Of a stretch of 7,403 nucleotides of DNA, positions 6,198-7,403 are shown piece after piece. The translations under genes and the position numbers were made by a program. Where the stretch lies: assembly GCA_903842855.1 (NCBI GenBank), contig CAIMNT010000141.1:1-7403 (forward strand). The letters run 5' to 3'. Below the pieces are notes generated by a model that did not search any database, was not told the DNA's origin, and saw nothing but the letters and a program-made list of their open reading frames with translations. The DNA comes from an uncultured Actinomycetes bacterium (GTDB taxonomy: Bacteria > Actinomycetota > Actinomycetes > Nanopelagicales > Nanopelagicaceae). Numbering within the stretch: the first letter of the stretch is position 1; each line of letters starts with the position of its first letter.

Positions 6198-6962
6198 AAC
6201 CTCTTCGGAGAAGGTGAACAAAGCCTCGATGTAATGCTCGCCTGTAATTCCGAGGTTTTGAGCGTTGGGAGGCGCAGTTTGGGGCTCGATGCAGAGTCCA
6301 TCACTATCTTCGGTGTAGACCACCCAGTAAGGGGCATCAGATTCCACCGTCACGCGGGCAGCTCCCGGCCAGATAACCGATGGAACTCCCTTAATATCTG
6401 TAAAACAGTCATCCCAAGGTTCCTTGGGCTGTGACACAAACTCGCCCGTTGGTAGACCATCGTCTCCGCGCACCAACATTCGCCCTGCTGTGAATTCGAC
6501 CTCGGCTGCATCACCTCGTTCAAGCTCGCGTGGGAACCACGGGTGGAAACCTAACCAGGCTGGAAGATCGCAACCGTTGGGTGTGTACTCCAAAATCCAT
6601 CGGACCGCATCATCAAGAATCTCGATCGTCTGATCTACGACAGCTCCGTTGTAAGGAGCAGGTAGTTCTAATCGAGCGCGACCACTGCCGGTCTCTTCCC
6701 AAGAACTTGTAAAACCGTATCCGTGAATTGCATGGGGTGGGGACCATGTAGTCGGCAAGGTATGAACAACGCCAGATTCGCTCGTGATTAAACCTTCATC
6801 GATTCTGCCGGCCCAGGGCGCCATGGCATACCAGCCCCAGGAGAGCGGAGTGCCACGAAAGGGAACCGCGAATTGCAGATCGCGCCATTGCAGAGATGCA
6901 ATGCGCCCACCTTGATCGAGATCTATCGAGACAGAGATTTCTGCGCCATCAATGTGTTGCAT
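6195..6962 (-). CDS. Aldose 1-epimerase-like mutarotase (GalM superfamily)
   Basis: This 255-residue beta-sandwich protein should interconvert alpha and beta anomers of a hexose (or hexose phosphate) in the cytoplasm. Typical features are MAPWAGRI at 47-54, HAIHGYGF at 77-84 (H77 or H80), GFHPWF at 138-143 with the second conserved histidine H140, and the base region CIEPQTAPPNA at 224-234, where E226 is the likely catalytic glutamate. The family range is about 250-350, so this is a short but complete version. The ATG at 6962 overlaps the TAA of the upstream sugar kinase by one base (TAATG), and AGAAGG lies 6 nt upstream, a strong SD. Coupling to a PfkB kinase suggests both act on the same sugar, supplying the right anomer for phosphorylation; the substrate cannot be read from sequence. 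Confidence 0.9.
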   Translation of the reverse strand: MQHIDGAEISVSIDLDQGGRIASLQWRDLQFAVPFRGTPLSWGWYAMAPWAGRIDEGLITSESGVVHTLPTTWSPPHAIHGYGFTSSWEETGSGRARLELPAPYNGAVVDQTIEILDDAVRWILEYTPNGCDLPAWLGFHPWFPRELERGDAAEVEFTAGRMLVRGDDGLPTGEFVSQPKEPWDDCFTDIKGVPSVIWPGAARVTVESDAPYWVVYTEDSDGLCIEPQTAPPNAQNLGITGEHYIEALFTFSEEV

Positions 6963-7403
6963 TAGTAACCTTCTAGCTCTTTGAGTGTTGGTGGATTGGC
7001 TCCCGCGCGCGAGCAGGTGATTGCTGCGGCTGCTGCGGCGCGATTTAATGCGAGTTCCAAAGTCGCACCAACCAAATTATCAAGTCCCCATTTAACGATA
7101 GCCTCAACAAGGATTGCTCCGACGGTATCGCCGGCCCCGACGGTGTCGACAACATCGATCTTCACACCGGGGACAGTTACTTCACCGTCCTCGGTAAAGC
7201 CATCAATTCCTCCAGCGCCTTTAGTGATCACAACGAGTTGGGTCTTCTCGTTGATGAAATTTTCGGCGACGCTCCTAAAGTCCATCTCGGGATAGAGCCA
7301 GGCCAGGTCATCCTCACTCATCTTGATAACCGAGGAGATCGTTGCCCATTTTTCTACAATCTGCTGATAGCGGGAGCGATCACTTACAACAGAGCTACGA
7401 ATG
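6962..7403 (-). CDS. PfkB-family carbohydrate kinase, fructokinase-like, partial (N-terminus beyond right edge)
   Basis: This is the C-terminal half of a ribokinase-fold sugar kinase that transfers phosphate from ATP to a hexose. The frame is open to the right edge, giving 146 codons. Its first residues (IRSSVVSDRSRY) match the NIRPS region of fructokinases, followed by VIKMSEDDLAWLYP, typical of that subgroup. The ATP/anion-hole signature DTVGAGDTVGA covers residues 86-96 of the visible part, with catalytic aspartate D92. The alanine-rich helix and SRAGANPPTLKEL tail are also characteristic. An internal ATG at 7321 is not the start, because conserved sequence continues upstream. It is coupled to the mutarotase by a one-base stop/start overlap. 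Membership of PfkB is certain; fructose as the substrate is likely but not proved. Confidence 0.92.
   Translation of the reverse strand, partial: IRSSVVSDRSRYQQIVEKWATISSVIKMSEDDLAWLYPEMDFRSVAENFINEKTQLVVITKGAGGIDGFTEDGEVTVPGVKIDVVDTVGAGDTVGAILVEAIVKWGLDNLVGATLELALNRAAAAAAITCSRAGANPPTLKELEGY

Noticed and set aside
7022..7041. GCTGCGGCTGCTGCGGCG-like repeat
   Set aside because: It encodes the alanine-rich helix conserved in PfkB kinases; it is a coding effect, not an independent repeat.
6981..7295. 104-codon plus-strand frame antisense to the sugar kinase
   Set aside because: Shadow of the kinase frame; Pro/Ser/Thr-rich with no recognisable motif.

Overview
The window is about half G+C and looks like a chromosomal stretch from a small-genome actinobacterium. 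A freshwater acI/Nanopelagicales-type organism is my best guess; this is inference and no marker gene in the window proves it. The main lineage evidence is a near-diagnostic MshA (mycothiol biosynthesis) at the left edge. A Nur-like Fur regulator next to YgfZ, a nitrobindin-like FABP protein, and TANNNT boxes set 6 nt before several SD-less starts also fit Actinobacteria. I see no tRNA, rRNA, CRISPR array, insertion sequence, phage gene or att site. The DNA is almost wall-to-wall coding: the longest gap between genes is about 29 bp.

Layout from right to left. A dense minus-strand block (7403 to 2789) holds the end of a PfkB sugar kinase (fructokinase-like), an aldose-1-epimerase-like mutarotase, a Nur-like Fur regulator, the iron-sulfur maintenance protein YgfZ and an M3 oligopeptidase (Dcp-like). 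Gaps inside it are -1, 18, 3 and 10 nt, so it is probably one long transcript with an internal promoter before the regulator. A single plus-strand DsrE-family gene (2433-2792) follows. It converges on the peptidase so tightly that the two stop codons overlap by 3 bp. It diverges from a second minus-strand block (2403 to 1): a 38-codon membrane ORF, a nitrobindin-like protein, an Rhizobium-etli-type asparaginase and mshA, with gaps of 0, 3 and 9 nt.

The genes are mostly housekeeping: sugar entry (kinase and mutarotase), metal, thiol and Fe-S homeostasis (Nur-like regulator, YgfZ, DsrE, mycothiol, nitrobindin-like), and peptide and asparagine recycling (Dcp, asparaginase). I found no obvious new defence or mobile system. 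The most interesting signals are regulatory and small-scale: a symmetric divergent promoter at 2409-2427, a repeated leaderless-promoter pattern, an overlooked small membrane ORF, a nitrobindin-like protein whose heme histidine appears to be tyrosine, a nearly complete Nur-type nickel ligand set, and a lone gene embedded antisense between two co-directional blocks.
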